Translations under genes and position numbers: made by a program
Source: Pseudonocardia sp. DSM 110487
Lineage (GTDB): Bacteria; Actinomycetota; Actinomycetes; Mycobacteriales; Pseudonocardiaceae
DNA: 64,000 bases
Assembly (NCBI RefSeq): GCF_019468565.1
Contig: NZ_CP080521.1
Coordinates: forward strand, 1,116,001-1,180,000
Direction of reading: 5' to 3'
In this document: positions 19,568 through 28,084 of the stretch, in pieces
Numbering within the stretch: the stretch's first letter is position 1
How the letters are laid out: every line of letters begins with the position of its first letter
Notes under the pieces: generated by a model
What the model saw: only the letters and a program-made list of their open reading frames with translations
Databases searched by the model: none
Told to the model about the DNA's origin: nothing

Positions 19568-21649
19568 ATGGTGGGTGAGCGGGAGTCACTCGGGGCGCAG
19601 CTGCGGCGCGCGCGGCTGCGCCGGTTCGTCGGCCGCTCCGGCGAGGTCGAACTGCTGCGGCACGCCCTCGACGGCCGGTCCGCGGCCGGAGATACCGGCG
19701 AGCTCGCCCCGTTCCGGGTGCTGTTCCTGCACGGTCCGGGCGGGGTCGGCAAGTCCACCCTGATCGACGTGTTCGCGGACGTGGCAGAGACCGAGGGCGC
19801 GCGGGTGGTCCGCATCGACGCCCGACTCGTCCCGCCGACCCGGGCCGCCGTCCTCGACGCGCTCGGCGACCGGCTCGCCGCCCACGACCCGCCGGTCCTG
19901 CTCGTCGACACCTTCGAGCTGCTGCAGCCCCTCGAGGACTGGGTGCGCGACGAGCTGCTGGTCTCCCTTCCCCACGACGCTCTCGTCGTGATCGCCGGCC
20001 GGCACCCGCCGGGTTCGCGCTGGCTGGCCGACCCGGCCTGGCGGGACCTGCTGCGGGTGGTCTGCCTGCGCAATCTCACTCCCGACGACACCCGCGCCTA
20101 TCTCGCGGTCGAGGGGATCCCGCCGCAGCTGAACGACCGCCTCCAGAGCCTCAGCCACGGGCACCCGCTCACGCTGTCGCTGCTGGTCGACGCCGTGCGC
20201 CGGCGCGGCGTCACGGCCGTGTCCGCCTCGCTGCTCGACGTACCCGATCTCGTCGGGACACTGCTCGCGCACATCGTGGACGCTGCGCCGAGCCCGCTGC
20301 ACCGAGCCGCGCTCGAGGCAGCGGCGTACGCGCGGTTCACCACCGAGGACCTGTTGCGCGCCGTGCTCGACGCCGGGGACGCCGCGGGTGAGCTGTTCGG
20401 TTGGCTGCGCGGGCTGCCGTTCGTCGAGGAGGGGCCATACGGGCTGTACCCGCATGACCTCGTGCGCGACCTGCTCGACGCGGACCTGCGCTGGCGCGAC
20501 CGCCACGGCTACGCCCAGTTGCATCGCCGGATCCGGGCCGAGGTCGTGACCATGGCCGAACGAGCCGGAGAGACCGACCGGTTGCACCGGGTCGCAGACC
20601 TGATGTTCCTCGCGCGCACGCACCCGCCCATGGCGCGGTACTTCGAACGCTTCGACATGGGCATCGACCGCATCGACCACGTTCAACCCGCGGATCGGGA
20701 GCCGATCCTGGCGATGACCCGCCGGCACCAGGGCCTCGAGCAGGCCGAGCTGGTCGAGTACTGGCTGCAGCGGCAGCCGGATGGCTTCCGGGTCTTCCGG
20801 GGGCCGGAGCGCGACGTCGCCGGGTACGCCGGGCGGCTGGCGCTGCACGAGGCCACCGGGGCCGATCTCGACCGCGATCCCGGGGCGCGGGCGATGTTGG
20901 CCTACGCCCAGCGGCACGGCCCGCCGCGGCCGGGAGAGCAGGTGCTTGCGTCGCGGTTCTTCCTCGACGCCGAGTACGGGCACGGGCCGTCCGCATCCCT
21001 CGGCCTGATGACGGTCTGGTTCGTCGAGGACGTCGTCGGCCAGCACAGGTGGGCGTGGGACTTCATCGGGACGTACGAGGACGAGCACCTCTGGGCGCCG
21101 GTCATGGACTACATCGACTTCGGCCGGGCCCCCGAGGCCGACTACCTGATCGGCCGGCGCCGGTACGTCGTGTTCGCCCACGACTGGCGGCGCCCCGGGC
21201 TGCGGGAGTGGCTGGACCGCACCGCGGACCGCGAGCTCGGCCTGCCCACCGCGCCGCCACACCCGCACACGTCCGAGGTCGTGCTCTCGCAGCCCGAGTT
21301 CGCCGCGGCCGTCCGGGCCGCGTTGCACGACCTGCACTCCCCCGACGCGCTCAGCCGCAACCCGCTGCTGCGCTCCCGGCTCGTCCGGGACCGAGCCTGC
21401 GGTGGGGAGGCCACGTCCGCCCTCCGCGACCTGATCATCGAGGCCGTCGAGACGCTGCGCGCCGATCCTCGCGAGCATGGCCTCTTCGACGTCGTCAACC
21501 GAACTTTCCTGCGCCCCGCTCCGACCCAGGAGCGAGCCGCCGAGATGCTGCACCTGTCCTTCAGCACCTACCGCCGCCACCGCAACCGCGCCGTCGACCG
21601 AATCGTCGAGTGGATGTGGCGGCGCGAGCTGCACGGCCCCACTCCGTGA
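19568..21649 (+). CDS. STAND-type ATPase with C-terminal HTH
   Basis: A 693-residue protein. An AAA_16/STAND P-loop domain (RFVGRSGEVELLRHAL, Walker A HGPGGVGKST at 55-64, Walker B PVLLVDTFE near 113-120) is followed by a winged-helix-like region (HGHPLTLSLLVDAVRRR). A large middle part has no recognised repeats. The last 40 residues resemble a helix-turn-helix: TQERAAEMLHLSFSTYRR followed by VEWMWRRELHG. Proteins of this layout act as ATP-gated transcription or sensor switches. It lies 102 bp before a FAD monooxygenase on the same strand and may control it. ATG 19568 opens the natural N-terminus. Confidence 0.72.
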   Translation: MVGERESLGAQLRRARLRRFVGRSGEVELLRHALDGRSAAGDTGELAPFRVLFLHGPGGVGKSTLIDVFADVAETEGARVVRIDARLVPPTRAAVLDALGDRLAAHDPPVLLVDTFELLQPLEDWVRDELLVSLPHDALVVIAGRHPPGSRWLADPAWRDLLRVVCLRNLTPDDTRAYLAVEGIPPQLNDRLQSLSHGHPLTLSLLVDAVRRRGVTAVSASLLDVPDLVGTLLAHIVDAAPSPLHRAALEAAAYARFTTEDLLRAVLDAGDAAGELFGWLRGLPFVEEGPYGLYPHDLVRDLLDADLRWRDRHGYAQLHRRIRAEVVTMAERAGETDRLHRVADLMFLARTHPPMARYFERFDMGIDRIDHVQPADREPILAMTRRHQGLEQAELVEYWLQRQPDGFRVFRGPERDVAGYAGRLALHEATGADLDRDPGARAMLAYAQRHGPPRPGEQVLASRFFLDAEYGHGPSASLGLMTVWFVEDVVGQHRWAWDFIGTYEDEHLWAPVMDYIDFGRAPEADYLIGRRRYVVFAHDWRRPGLREWLDRTADRELGLPTAPPHPHTSEVVLSQPEFAAAVRAALHDLHSPDALSRNPLLRSRLVRDRACGGEATSALRDLIIEAVETLRADPREHGLFDVVNRTFLRPAPTQERAAEMLHLSFSTYRRHRNRAVDRIVEWMWRRELHGPTP

Positions 21650-21751
21650 GCCGATCGCCTGAGAGCTGACCAGCGAATGGACAGCATCCGGCCTCCTGCC
21701 TGAACACCGCCACGGCGCATCGTCGGCCCTCCCGACACGAGGAGGTGCTCG

Positions 21752-23137
21752 ATGCCACGCAACGGACACGCCGTCGTCCTGGGTGCCTGGATCGCCGGCC
21801 TGCTGGCCGCCCGGGTGCTCACCGACTCCCACGACCGCGTCACGGTCATCGAACGGGACCGGATCCCCGCCGCGGACGACCCGCGACGCGGTGTGCCGCA
21901 AGGCGGTCACACGCACGGCCTCATGCCCCGCGGCGCACACGCGGTCGACCAGCTCCTCCCCGGCGTCCTCGACGAGCTGACCCGTGCCGGTGCCGTCCCC
22001 GTCGAGCCGCTCGTGGACATCCGCGCCGTCATCGGAGGCCGGCGCCTGCTGCGCACGCCGATCGGCGCCGCCGCCGTGCAGGCGACCAGGCCGTTCCTGG
22101 AACGGCACATCCGCGAGCGGGTCCGGACGCTGTCCGGTGTCGAGCTGCTCGCCGGCTGCGACGTCGTCGGCCTGCTCGCCGACGGGACCGGCACCCGCAT
22201 CACCGGCGTGCGGGTACTGCGTCGTGACGCGGGCAGCGCGGTGGAGTCCGTCCCGGCCGAGCTCGTCGTCGACGCCACCGGGCGCGCCTCCCGCACTCCG
22301 GTCTGGCTGGAGGCCCTCGGCTTCGACCGCCCTGTCGAGGACCGCCCGAGGATCGACCTCGGCTACGCCTCCCGCCATCTCCGGTTGGCCCCCGGAGCGG
22401 ACGTCGAGGCGTCGGTCATGGTCGGAGCGGTTCCAGGAAACGCCCGTGGCATGGCCTTCAACGCGGTCGAGGGCGGGCTAAGGCTGCTCACCCTCGCCGG
22501 GATAGGCCGCGCGAACCACCCACCCGCCGATGACGAGGGCTTCCTCGAGTTCGCCGCCGCCGTCGCCCCACCGGACGTGGCCGCCGCGATCCGGGCGGCC
22601 GAGCCGACGTCCGGGATCACCCACTACCGCTTTCCCGCCTACCAGCGACGGCACTACCGGCGGCTGCGCCGGTTCCCGGACGGGCTGCTCGTCGCCGGTG
22701 ACGCTGTGTGCAGCTTCAACCCGATCTACGCCCAGGGCATGACCGTCGCCGCCGTGGAGGCGCTCGAGCTGCGCCGGTGCCTCGCCGATGGCCGCGCCGG
22801 GCTCGCCCGCCGCTACTTCGCCGCCGTCGACCGGATCGTGCATCGGGCGTGGCAGATGAGCCTCGGATCCGACCTCGCCCTCCCGGAGGTCGCGGGGAAG
22901 CGGACGCTCGGGATCCGGTTGATGAACGCCTACATGGCCCGCCTGCTCGTCCTTGCGGAGCGGGACCCGGTCGTCGCGCGGCAGTTCGGTCGTGTCATCG
23001 GCCTGCTCGACGCCCCGACCGCGCTGACCCGGCCTGCAATCCTGCGCCGCGTCCTGTCGGCCCGCGGCGAGCCGGCACCCGGGCGCAATGCGATCGGCCC
23101 GGCTACCGCCGGCGACGTAAGCCAGGTGTCGCCGTGA
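21752..23137 (+). CDS. FAD-dependent monooxygenase/oxidoreductase
   Basis: A 461-residue flavoprotein of the group A hydroxylase-like class. The N-terminal Rossmann segment reads VVLGAWIAGLLAARVL, where the usual G-x-G-x-x-G has Trp in place of the second Gly. The rest of the fold is intact: IERDRIP, the VVDATGRASRTPVWLEALG region, and the FAD motif GLLVAGDAVCSFNPIYAQGM near 315-334. The family adds oxygen to, or oxidises, aromatic or polyene substrates using NAD(P)H. A purine-rich site (GAGGAGG) precedes ATG 21752. It is followed by membrane-protein and hydrolase genes, and the set could be a small modification pathway. Confidence 0.82.
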   Translation: MPRNGHAVVLGAWIAGLLAARVLTDSHDRVTVIERDRIPAADDPRRGVPQGGHTHGLMPRGAHAVDQLLPGVLDELTRAGAVPVEPLVDIRAVIGGRRLLRTPIGAAAVQATRPFLERHIRERVRTLSGVELLAGCDVVGLLADGTGTRITGVRVLRRDAGSAVESVPAELVVDATGRASRTPVWLEALGFDRPVEDRPRIDLGYASRHLRLAPGADVEASVMVGAVPGNARGMAFNAVEGGLRLLTLAGIGRANHPPADDEGFLEFAAAVAPPDVAAAIRAAEPTSGITHYRFPAYQRRHYRRLRRFPDGLLVAGDAVCSFNPIYAQGMTVAAVEALELRRCLADGRAGLARRYFAAVDRIVHRAWQMSLGSDLALPEVAGKRTLGIRLMNAYMARLLVLAERDPVVARQFGRVIGLLDAPTALTRPAILRRVLSARGEPAPGRNAIGPATAGDVSQVSP

Positions 23138-23201
23138 GCAGGACGTGCCCACGGGGCCACTTCCCCATCCTGGCATCCACCTCGAACGACAGGAGTGAGC
23201 G

Positions 23202-23873
23202 ATGAACACATCCACCCGGGCCCTGTCCCGCAGCACACCCGGCGTCGGCGTGCTCGCCGCCATCGGCTTCCTCGGCGCCTACCTCGCGGTGGGCCCGGTG
23301 TCCGGGGCGTTCGCCGACGGGGAGCTGCCGCTGCCCGGTTCCCCCGCCTCGGAGGTGGCCGCCTTCTACGCGGCCAACCCGACCGCCGTCGCGATCACCG
23401 CCGGGCTGCAGATCGTCTCGGTGGCCTGCTTCGCGGTGTTCGTCGCCGGACTCGCCCCCGCCCTACGTGCGGCGGGCGCCGCGTGGCTGCCGCCGGTCGG
23501 CTACCTGTCCACGGCCGCCATGGTGGTCTCGTCCGCGCTGTCCGGGACGCTCGCCGTGCTCGCGCCGTCGGCGAGCGACACGACCGTCACGGTCCTGCGC
23601 CAGGGGAGCTTCTACGCCGGTGGTGTCGCCAACGTCGTCCTGCTCGGCCTCTTCGTGTTCGGCTCGGCCCTTGTGCTCGGCCGGGAGCGGTTGTTCCGCA
23701 CGCCGAGCCGCTGGTTCGGCTTCGTCTCCGGCACGCTCGCCGTGCTGTCGGTGCTGTCGTTGGCCATCTACTACGCCAACCTGTTCCTGCCGGTCGGTCG
23801 CGTGCTGTCGATGGCTTGGACGATCGTCGCCGCCATTGTCGTGCTCCGCCGGGTGAAGGCGGAGAGCCGATGA
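23202..23873 (+). CDS. Integral membrane protein of unknown function
   Basis: A 223-residue protein with about six hydrophobic helices: VGVLAAIGFLGAYLAVG, AITAGLQIVSVACFAVFVAG, AAMVVSSALSGTLAVL and three more C-terminal ones. A periplasmic loop, LPLPGSPASEVAAFYAANP, resembles loops in small actinobacterial membrane proteins often found beside oxidoreductases. No function recognised. ATG 23202 follows a good ribosome site (AGGAGTGAG). It sits 64 bp after the FAD enzyme and is probably co-transcribed with it. Confidence 0.7.
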   Translation: MNTSTRALSRSTPGVGVLAAIGFLGAYLAVGPVSGAFADGELPLPGSPASEVAAFYAANPTAVAITAGLQIVSVACFAVFVAGLAPALRAAGAAWLPPVGYLSTAAMVVSSALSGTLAVLAPSASDTTVTVLRQGSFYAGGVANVVLLGLFVFGSALVLGRERLFRTPSRWFGFVSGTLAVLSVLSLAIYYANLFLPVGRVLSMAWTIVAAIVVLRRVKAESR

Positions 23874-23874
23874 C

Positions 23875-23890
23875 CCGGGTGACCACCCGG
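23875..23890. terminator. Short GC hairpin after membrane-protein gene
   Basis: CCGGGTG and CACCCGG form a 7-bp perfect stem with a 2-nt loop immediately after the stop codon of the gene ending at 23873. No T-run follows, as is common in high-GC actinobacteria. Plausible weak terminator or attenuator. Confidence 0.45.
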
Positions 23891-23991
23891 CGAGTTCGGC
23901 GCTCACACCGGGCTGCGCCCCGCCGGTATCGAGCAGCGATCCGCAAGCCATGAAGGTTTCTGCAACTCTTACACAGACCAGGAGACGCACC

Positions 23992-24831
23992 GTGGAATCG
24001 GTCGAGCTTTCGCACGGAGTTGTGAATTTCCGGGCCGCCGGTCCCGCCGACGCGGCCGCACCGCCGGTTCTCTTCGTCCACCCGTTCTTGATGGACGGGT
24101 CGCTCTGGTCGGGTGTTGCCGACCTGCTCGCGGCGCAGGGCATTCGCTCCTACGCGCCGGACTGGCCGCTCGGCTCCCACCGCACCCCCATGAAGCCGGG
24201 AACCGACCAGTCACCGCGCGGGATCGCCAATCAGATCCTGCTGTTCATCGAGGCACTCGATCTGCACGGTGTCACGCTCGTGGGTGGCGACACCGGTGGC
24301 GCGCTGTGCCAGTTCCTGCTCGACACGGACCCGAGTCGGATCGGCCGGGTCGTCCTCACGAACTGCGACGCGTTCGACACATTCCCGCCCTTCCCGTTCA
24401 ACGTGATGTTCTCCCTGCTCAAGGGCGAGATCAGAATGAAGATCAACCTGCAGCCGATGCGGTGGCGCGCCTTCCGGCACTCACCCATGGGACTGGGACT
24501 GCTCGCCAACAAGCTCGACCCCGCACAGACCCGGGCCTGGATCGCGCCGAGCCTCGAGAACAAGGCGATCCGCAAGGACGCCGTCGAGTTCCTGCGAGCG
24601 GCCAAGCGCAAGGACCTGCTCGACGTGTCGACCCGACTCGACCGGTTCGCCGGCCCGGTCACCATCGTGTGGGGCACCGCCGACCGCGCCTTCACGACCA
24701 AGCTCGGCCGCCGCCTGCAGCGCGCCTTCGGCAATGCCCGCTTCGTGGAGGTCCCGAAGGCCAGGACACTCGTATCGCTCGATGCCCCCGAACAACTCGC
24801 CGACGCCATCACCGCCACCACGGCGTCGTAG
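23992..24831 (+). CDS. Alpha/beta hydrolase with Asp nucleophile (dehalogenase/epoxide hydrolase-like)
   Basis: A 279-residue alpha/beta-fold hydrolase. The oxyanion-hole region is LFVHPFLMDGSLW, and the nucleophile elbow GGDTGG (near residue 100) carries Asp instead of Ser, as in haloalkane dehalogenases and epoxide hydrolases. The third acid may lie in VTIVWGTADRAF. Where the catalytic His is expected the sequence reads PKARTLVSLDAPEQL, with no His. It may therefore not be a standard hydrolase. GTG 23992 is preferred because AGGAG lies about 8 bases upstream; an ATG at 23950 lacks a ribosome site and sits in AT-rich, non-coding-like sequence. Confidence 0.75.
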   Translation: MESVELSHGVVNFRAAGPADAAAPPVLFVHPFLMDGSLWSGVADLLAAQGIRSYAPDWPLGSHRTPMKPGTDQSPRGIANQILLFIEALDLHGVTLVGGDTGGALCQFLLDTDPSRIGRVVLTNCDAFDTFPPFPFNVMFSLLKGEIRMKINLQPMRWRAFRHSPMGLGLLANKLDPAQTRAWIAPSLENKAIRKDAVEFLRAAKRKDLLDVSTRLDRFAGPVTIVWGTADRAFTTKLGRRLQRAFGNARFVEVPKARTLVSLDAPEQLADAITATTAS

Positions 24832-24903
24832 CACGCGAGAGCAGGCAGAACTGATGCGATATTGCTCTGACGCCACTACTGCTGATCACGAATGAAGAGT
24901 GAC

Positions 24904-24944
24904 AGGGGTAGTAGGCCCCCTGCGAGGGGAGCCCACACCGCTGT
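24904..24944 (+). promoter_or_regulatory. Conserved upstream element shared with 28012-28052 (DUF418 gene)
   Basis: This 41-bp block matches 28012-28052 at about 32 positions, including GGGGT-R-GTAG-R-CCCCC and GGGAG-Y-CCAC. It begins 73 bp before ATG 24977; the other copy begins 73 bp before ATG 28085. The GGGG/CCCC dyad suggests an operator. The two-component system encoded between the two genes is the obvious candidate to bind it. Confidence 0.55.
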
Positions 24945-24976
24945 CGGCTGCCGCCCGCTGCGACCACGCTCGCGGT

Positions 24977-26206
24977 ATGACAACGATCGAGATCGCGAGC
25001 TCGGCCCGCGACAGCCGGCACGCGCACCCCGGGCGAGCGCTCACCCCGGACCTGGCTCGCGGGGCGATGCTGTTGTTCATCGCGCTCGCCAACAGCGCGA
25101 ACGTGGTGTTCGCGAGCCAGCCAGGGCTCGACCCCACCCCGGCCGGAGCCGGGAGGATCCTGAACTTCCTCCTCGCCGCGTTCGTCGACAGCCGTGCGTA
25201 TCCGGTCTTCGCGGTGATGTTCGGGTACGGCCTCGTCCAGCTGGCGCGACGACGTGGGGGCGGAGTCGGGGACGCAAGGCGGGTCCTGCTGCGCCGCAAC
25301 GGGTGGCTGGTCGGGTTCGGGTTGGTGCACGCCGCGCTGCTGTACTTCGGTGACTTCCTCGCCGCGTACGGCATCGTCGGGATCATCGCCACGCTGCTCC
25401 TGCTGAACCGCGGCGACCGGTTCCATCGCGCCGTCCTCTGGGTCTGGGGTGCGCAGCTGGTCTACGTGATCGTCCTGGCCGCTCTGCTCGTCGCGCGGCT
25501 CGCTGCCGACACCGGGGGGCACGCGGTGCTGCAGAACTCCCCCAACCCGTCGCTCGCCGCCCCCACCTACCTCCAGTCGGCCGTGGAGCGCCTCGCCGAG
25601 TGGCCGGTGCACACCGCGACGGTCATCCCGTTCATCATCGTCGTGTGGCTGGGCATGTGGGCCGCGCGGCGTCGCCTCCTCGAGGACCCGGCTCAGCACC
25701 GCAGTCTCCTGGCCTGGACCGCGGCCGTCTGCCTGACCGTGACGGTGGCGGGAGGCCTGCCTTACGCGCTGCTGTCCGCCGGGGTTCTCGACGTGAGCCC
25801 GGCCGCCGTCGAGCAGATGGCGATCCTGCACGCCGTGAGCGGTGGCTACGGAGGCCCGGGTTACGTCGCCCTGATCGCGCTCGTCGGAATGTGGCTGTCC
25901 ACCAGGGACGCCGCGAGCCCGGTGGGACGGGCCACCGCGGCCGTCAGCGCCCTGGGGCGCCGTTCGCTCTCGGGCTACCTGTTCCAGTCCGTCGTCTGGG
26001 CGGTTCTGCTGGCCCCGTGGGGCATGGCGCTCGGTGGGCCTGCCGGGGATGCGTTCGTCGCCGCGGGCATCGCGGTCCTCACGTGGGCTGCCTCGGTGGC
26101 CGCCGCGTCCTGGCTGGAGGAACGGGGAATGGCGGGCCCTGCCGAGCGGGTGCTGCGCCGGCTCACCTACGGCCGTCGCCCCGCGAACCACACCGCCCGT
26201 TCCTGA
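24977..26206 (+). CDS. DUF418-family membrane protein
   Basis: A 409-residue polytopic protein. The N-terminus LTPDLARGAMLLFIALANSA matches the D-x-x-R-G start of the DUF418/acyltransferase-3-like group. It continues with RAYPVFAVMFGYGLVQLARR and RRNGWLVGFGLVHAALLYFGDFLAAYGI. The conserved C-terminal DUF418 block follows (LGRRSLSGYLFQSVVWAVLL, about 325-345). About ten membrane helices. Function unknown for the family; it has been linked to membrane stress responses. ATG 24977 is chosen because it starts the family N-terminus and lies 73 bp from the conserved upstream element. It is followed 53 bp later by a two-component kinase. Confidence 0.85.
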   Translation: MTTIEIASSARDSRHAHPGRALTPDLARGAMLLFIALANSANVVFASQPGLDPTPAGAGRILNFLLAAFVDSRAYPVFAVMFGYGLVQLARRRGGGVGDARRVLLRRNGWLVGFGLVHAALLYFGDFLAAYGIVGIIATLLLLNRGDRFHRAVLWVWGAQLVYVIVLAALLVARLAADTGGHAVLQNSPNPSLAAPTYLQSAVERLAEWPVHTATVIPFIIVVWLGMWAARRRLLEDPAQHRSLLAWTAAVCLTVTVAGGLPYALLSAGVLDVSPAAVEQMAILHAVSGGYGGPGYVALIALVGMWLSTRDAASPVGRATAAVSALGRRSLSGYLFQSVVWAVLLAPWGMALGGPAGDAFVAAGIAVLTWAASVAAASWLEERGMAGPAERVLRRLTYGRRPANHTARS

Positions 26207-26259
26207 GGATCCGAACAGTGGCACCATCCGGGGTGCTGTGTCGGCGGGGGGAGACGACG

Positions 26260-27318
26260 ATGACGCGCGGCCGGTCATCCGTGCCCCCCGCCATACCTCT
26301 GCGCGCCGCCCTGGAGAATCGATCGCTGCGGTGGGAGATCGGGCTCGCGCTGGCTGCCGGCACCGCGGCGACCGTCATCTGGGCCATCGGCGGTAGCGAC
26401 CCGGAATGGCTGCGCTGGGTCTGGTTCGGCTTGATCACCGCCATGGCGGCCGACATCGGGTTGCGCCTTGCCTGGCGCACGCCGTCCGGCAGGCGCCGGT
26501 GGTTCGCCGTCCACGTCGCCGTTTTCTCCGTGCTCGCCCCGCTCGAGATCGTCGTCTGGCTGCTCACCGGCGGTGGCTTCTTCTGGCCGGTCTGGCCGTT
26601 GCTGATCCTCACCGCCGCCTTGAGCACGCACGCCTGGATCCTCTCCCGGCTCCCGCCGTCGCGTGAGCAGGAGCTCGCCCGCCGCGTGGAGACGCTCACC
26701 CGGACCAGACGCGGTGCCGTCGACCACCAGGCTGCCGCGCTGCGTCGGATCGAACGCGATCTCCACGACGGCGCCCAGGCCCGGCTCGTGTCGCTGCGCG
26801 TGACCCTCGGGCTGGCCGAGCAGCTCGTCCGCACCGACCCGGACGCGGCACTTTCGCTCCTCGCGGAGAGCCGCGGCACCGCGGGGTCGGCACTCGAGGA
26901 CCTGCGCGCCGTCATGCAGCAGATCCATCCCCCTGTCCTGGCCGACCGCGGTCTCGCCGGCGCCATCGACGCACTGGCGCTCGACCTGCCGATGCCGGTC
27001 ACCGTGCACACCGAGCTTCCTGTGCAGCTGCCCGACGCCGTGGAGGTCGCGGCGTACTTCGCGGTGGCCGAGTGCCTGACGAACGTCGTGAAGCACAGCG
27101 ACGCGAGCACCGCGGCGGTGACGGTGACCCTCGCCGACGGGGTGCTCACGGCCCGGGTCACCGATGACGGTTGCGGGGGTGCGTCCGTGGCGAAGGGGTC
27201 GGGGCTGCGCGGTGTCGCGGAACGCGTCGAGGTGTTCGACGGGCGCGTCGTCGTCGACAGCCCGCCCGGAGGCCCGACCGCGGTGACGATCACGATCAGG
27301 TGCGACGAGAAAGGGTAG
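26260..27318 (+). CDS. DesK/NarX-type sensor histidine kinase with 2TM-like sensor
   Basis: A 352-residue kinase. Residues 15-130 carry four membrane helices with an internal near-repeat, WAIGGSDPEWLRWVWFG and WLLTGGGFFWPVWPLLIL, typical of 2TM-domain proteins. A coiled coil follows (EQELARRVETLTRTRR), then the HisKA_3 box IERDLHDGAQARLVSLRV with phosphoacceptor His near 169. The HATPase part has TNVVKHSDAS and GSGLRGVAERV. ATG 26260 has GGGGGGAG upstream. It is followed 7 bp later by its response regulator. A separate gene at 28085 encodes a close copy of the sensor domain alone. Confidence 0.92.
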   Translation: MTRGRSSVPPAIPLRAALENRSLRWEIGLALAAGTAATVIWAIGGSDPEWLRWVWFGLITAMAADIGLRLAWRTPSGRRRWFAVHVAVFSVLAPLEIVVWLLTGGGFFWPVWPLLILTAALSTHAWILSRLPPSREQELARRVETLTRTRRGAVDHQAAALRRIERDLHDGAQARLVSLRVTLGLAEQLVRTDPDAALSLLAESRGTAGSALEDLRAVMQQIHPPVLADRGLAGAIDALALDLPMPVTVHTELPVQLPDAVEVAAYFAVAECLTNVVKHSDASTAAVTVTLADGVLTARVTDDGCGGASVAKGSGLRGVAERVEVFDGRVVVDSPPGGPTAVTITIRCDEKG

Positions 27319-27325
27319 GGGTGGC

Positions 27326-27958
27326 GTGCGGATCGTATTGGCCGAGGATCTCGGACTGCTGCGCGACGGGCTCGTCCGGCTCTTCGAGTCGCGCGGGATC
27401 GAGGTGGTCGCCGCGGTCGACAACGGGCCGCAGCTGCTGCACGAGCTGCTGACCCGGCGGCCCGACCTGGCCGTCGTCGACGTCCGGCTCCCGCCCACCT
27501 TCACGGACGAGGGTCTGCGGGCCGCCCTGGAGGCCCGTAGGCAGCTTCCGGAGCTGCCGGTCATGGTGCTGTCCCAGTACGTCGAGCAGCTCTACGCCCG
27601 TGAGCTCCTCGCCGACACGCGGGGCGGCATCGGGTACCTGCTCAAGGACCGGGTGTCGGACTTCGACGAGTTCCTCGACGCGGTCCACCGGGTGGCAGGC
27701 GGCGGAACCGCGCTCGACCCGACCGTCGTCGCGAAGCTGCTGGGCCGCCAGCTCCGCGATCCGGGCCTCCAGCGCCTCACCGACCGCGAGCTCGAGGTGC
27801 TCGCGCTCATGGCGCAGGGACGCTCCAACGCCGCCATCGGCGAGGCGCTCGTCATCACGGAGAAGTCGGTGGGCAAGCACACCAACTCGATCTTCGCGAA
27901 GCTGGGGCTGACCATCGCCCCCGACGCCAACCGCCGCGTGCTCGCCGTTCTCGCCTAA
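27326..27958 (+). CDS. NarL/LuxR-family response regulator
   Basis: A 210-residue regulator. The receiver domain has E7-D8 and phosphoacceptor D52 in VVDVRLPP, and the LSQYVEQ and LLKDRVSD elements usual for NarL types. A LuxR-type HTH lies at about 148-205 (LTDRELEVLALMAQGRSNAAIGE, VGKHTNSIFAKLGL). GTG 27326 directly precedes RIVLAEDLG. It forms an operon with the kinase at 26260. The conserved elements upstream of 24977 and 28085 are likely targets. Confidence 0.93.
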   Translation: MRIVLAEDLGLLRDGLVRLFESRGIEVVAAVDNGPQLLHELLTRRPDLAVVDVRLPPTFTDEGLRAALEARRQLPELPVMVLSQYVEQLYARELLADTRGGIGYLLKDRVSDFDEFLDAVHRVAGGGTALDPTVVAKLLGRQLRDPGLQRLTDRELEVLALMAQGRSNAAIGEALVITEKSVGKHTNSIFAKLGLTIAPDANRRVLAVLA

Positions 27959-28011
27959 CTCCAGCAGCCACCTGCCGCCGCCCCGCGGTAGCCCGCACCC
28001 CCGGTGCGGCC

Positions 28012-28052
28012 GGGGGTGGTAGACCCCCCACGTCGGGAGTCCACGCTGCTGC
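28012..28052 (+). promoter_or_regulatory. Conserved upstream element shared with 24904-24944 (sensor-domain gene)
   Basis: This copy contains the perfect inverted repeat GGGGGT-GGTAG-ACCCCC (28012-28027). It lies 73 bp before ATG 28085, the same distance as the copy before the DUF418 gene. It follows the response regulator gene by 54 bp. Confidence 0.55.
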
Positions 28053-28084
28053 CGCGGCCCCTTCCACCAGGCGAAGCTCTAGTC

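Noticed and set aside
19586..22378. 930-residue open frame opposite the STAND gene and FAD enzyme
   Set aside because: Antisense shadow: low-complexity composition, no motifs, while the plus strand holds clear P-loop and FAD motifs.
23950..23991. Longer start (ATG 23950) for the alpha/beta hydrolase
   Set aside because: The extension is AT-rich and non-coding-like, and a good ribosome site precedes GTG 23992 instead.
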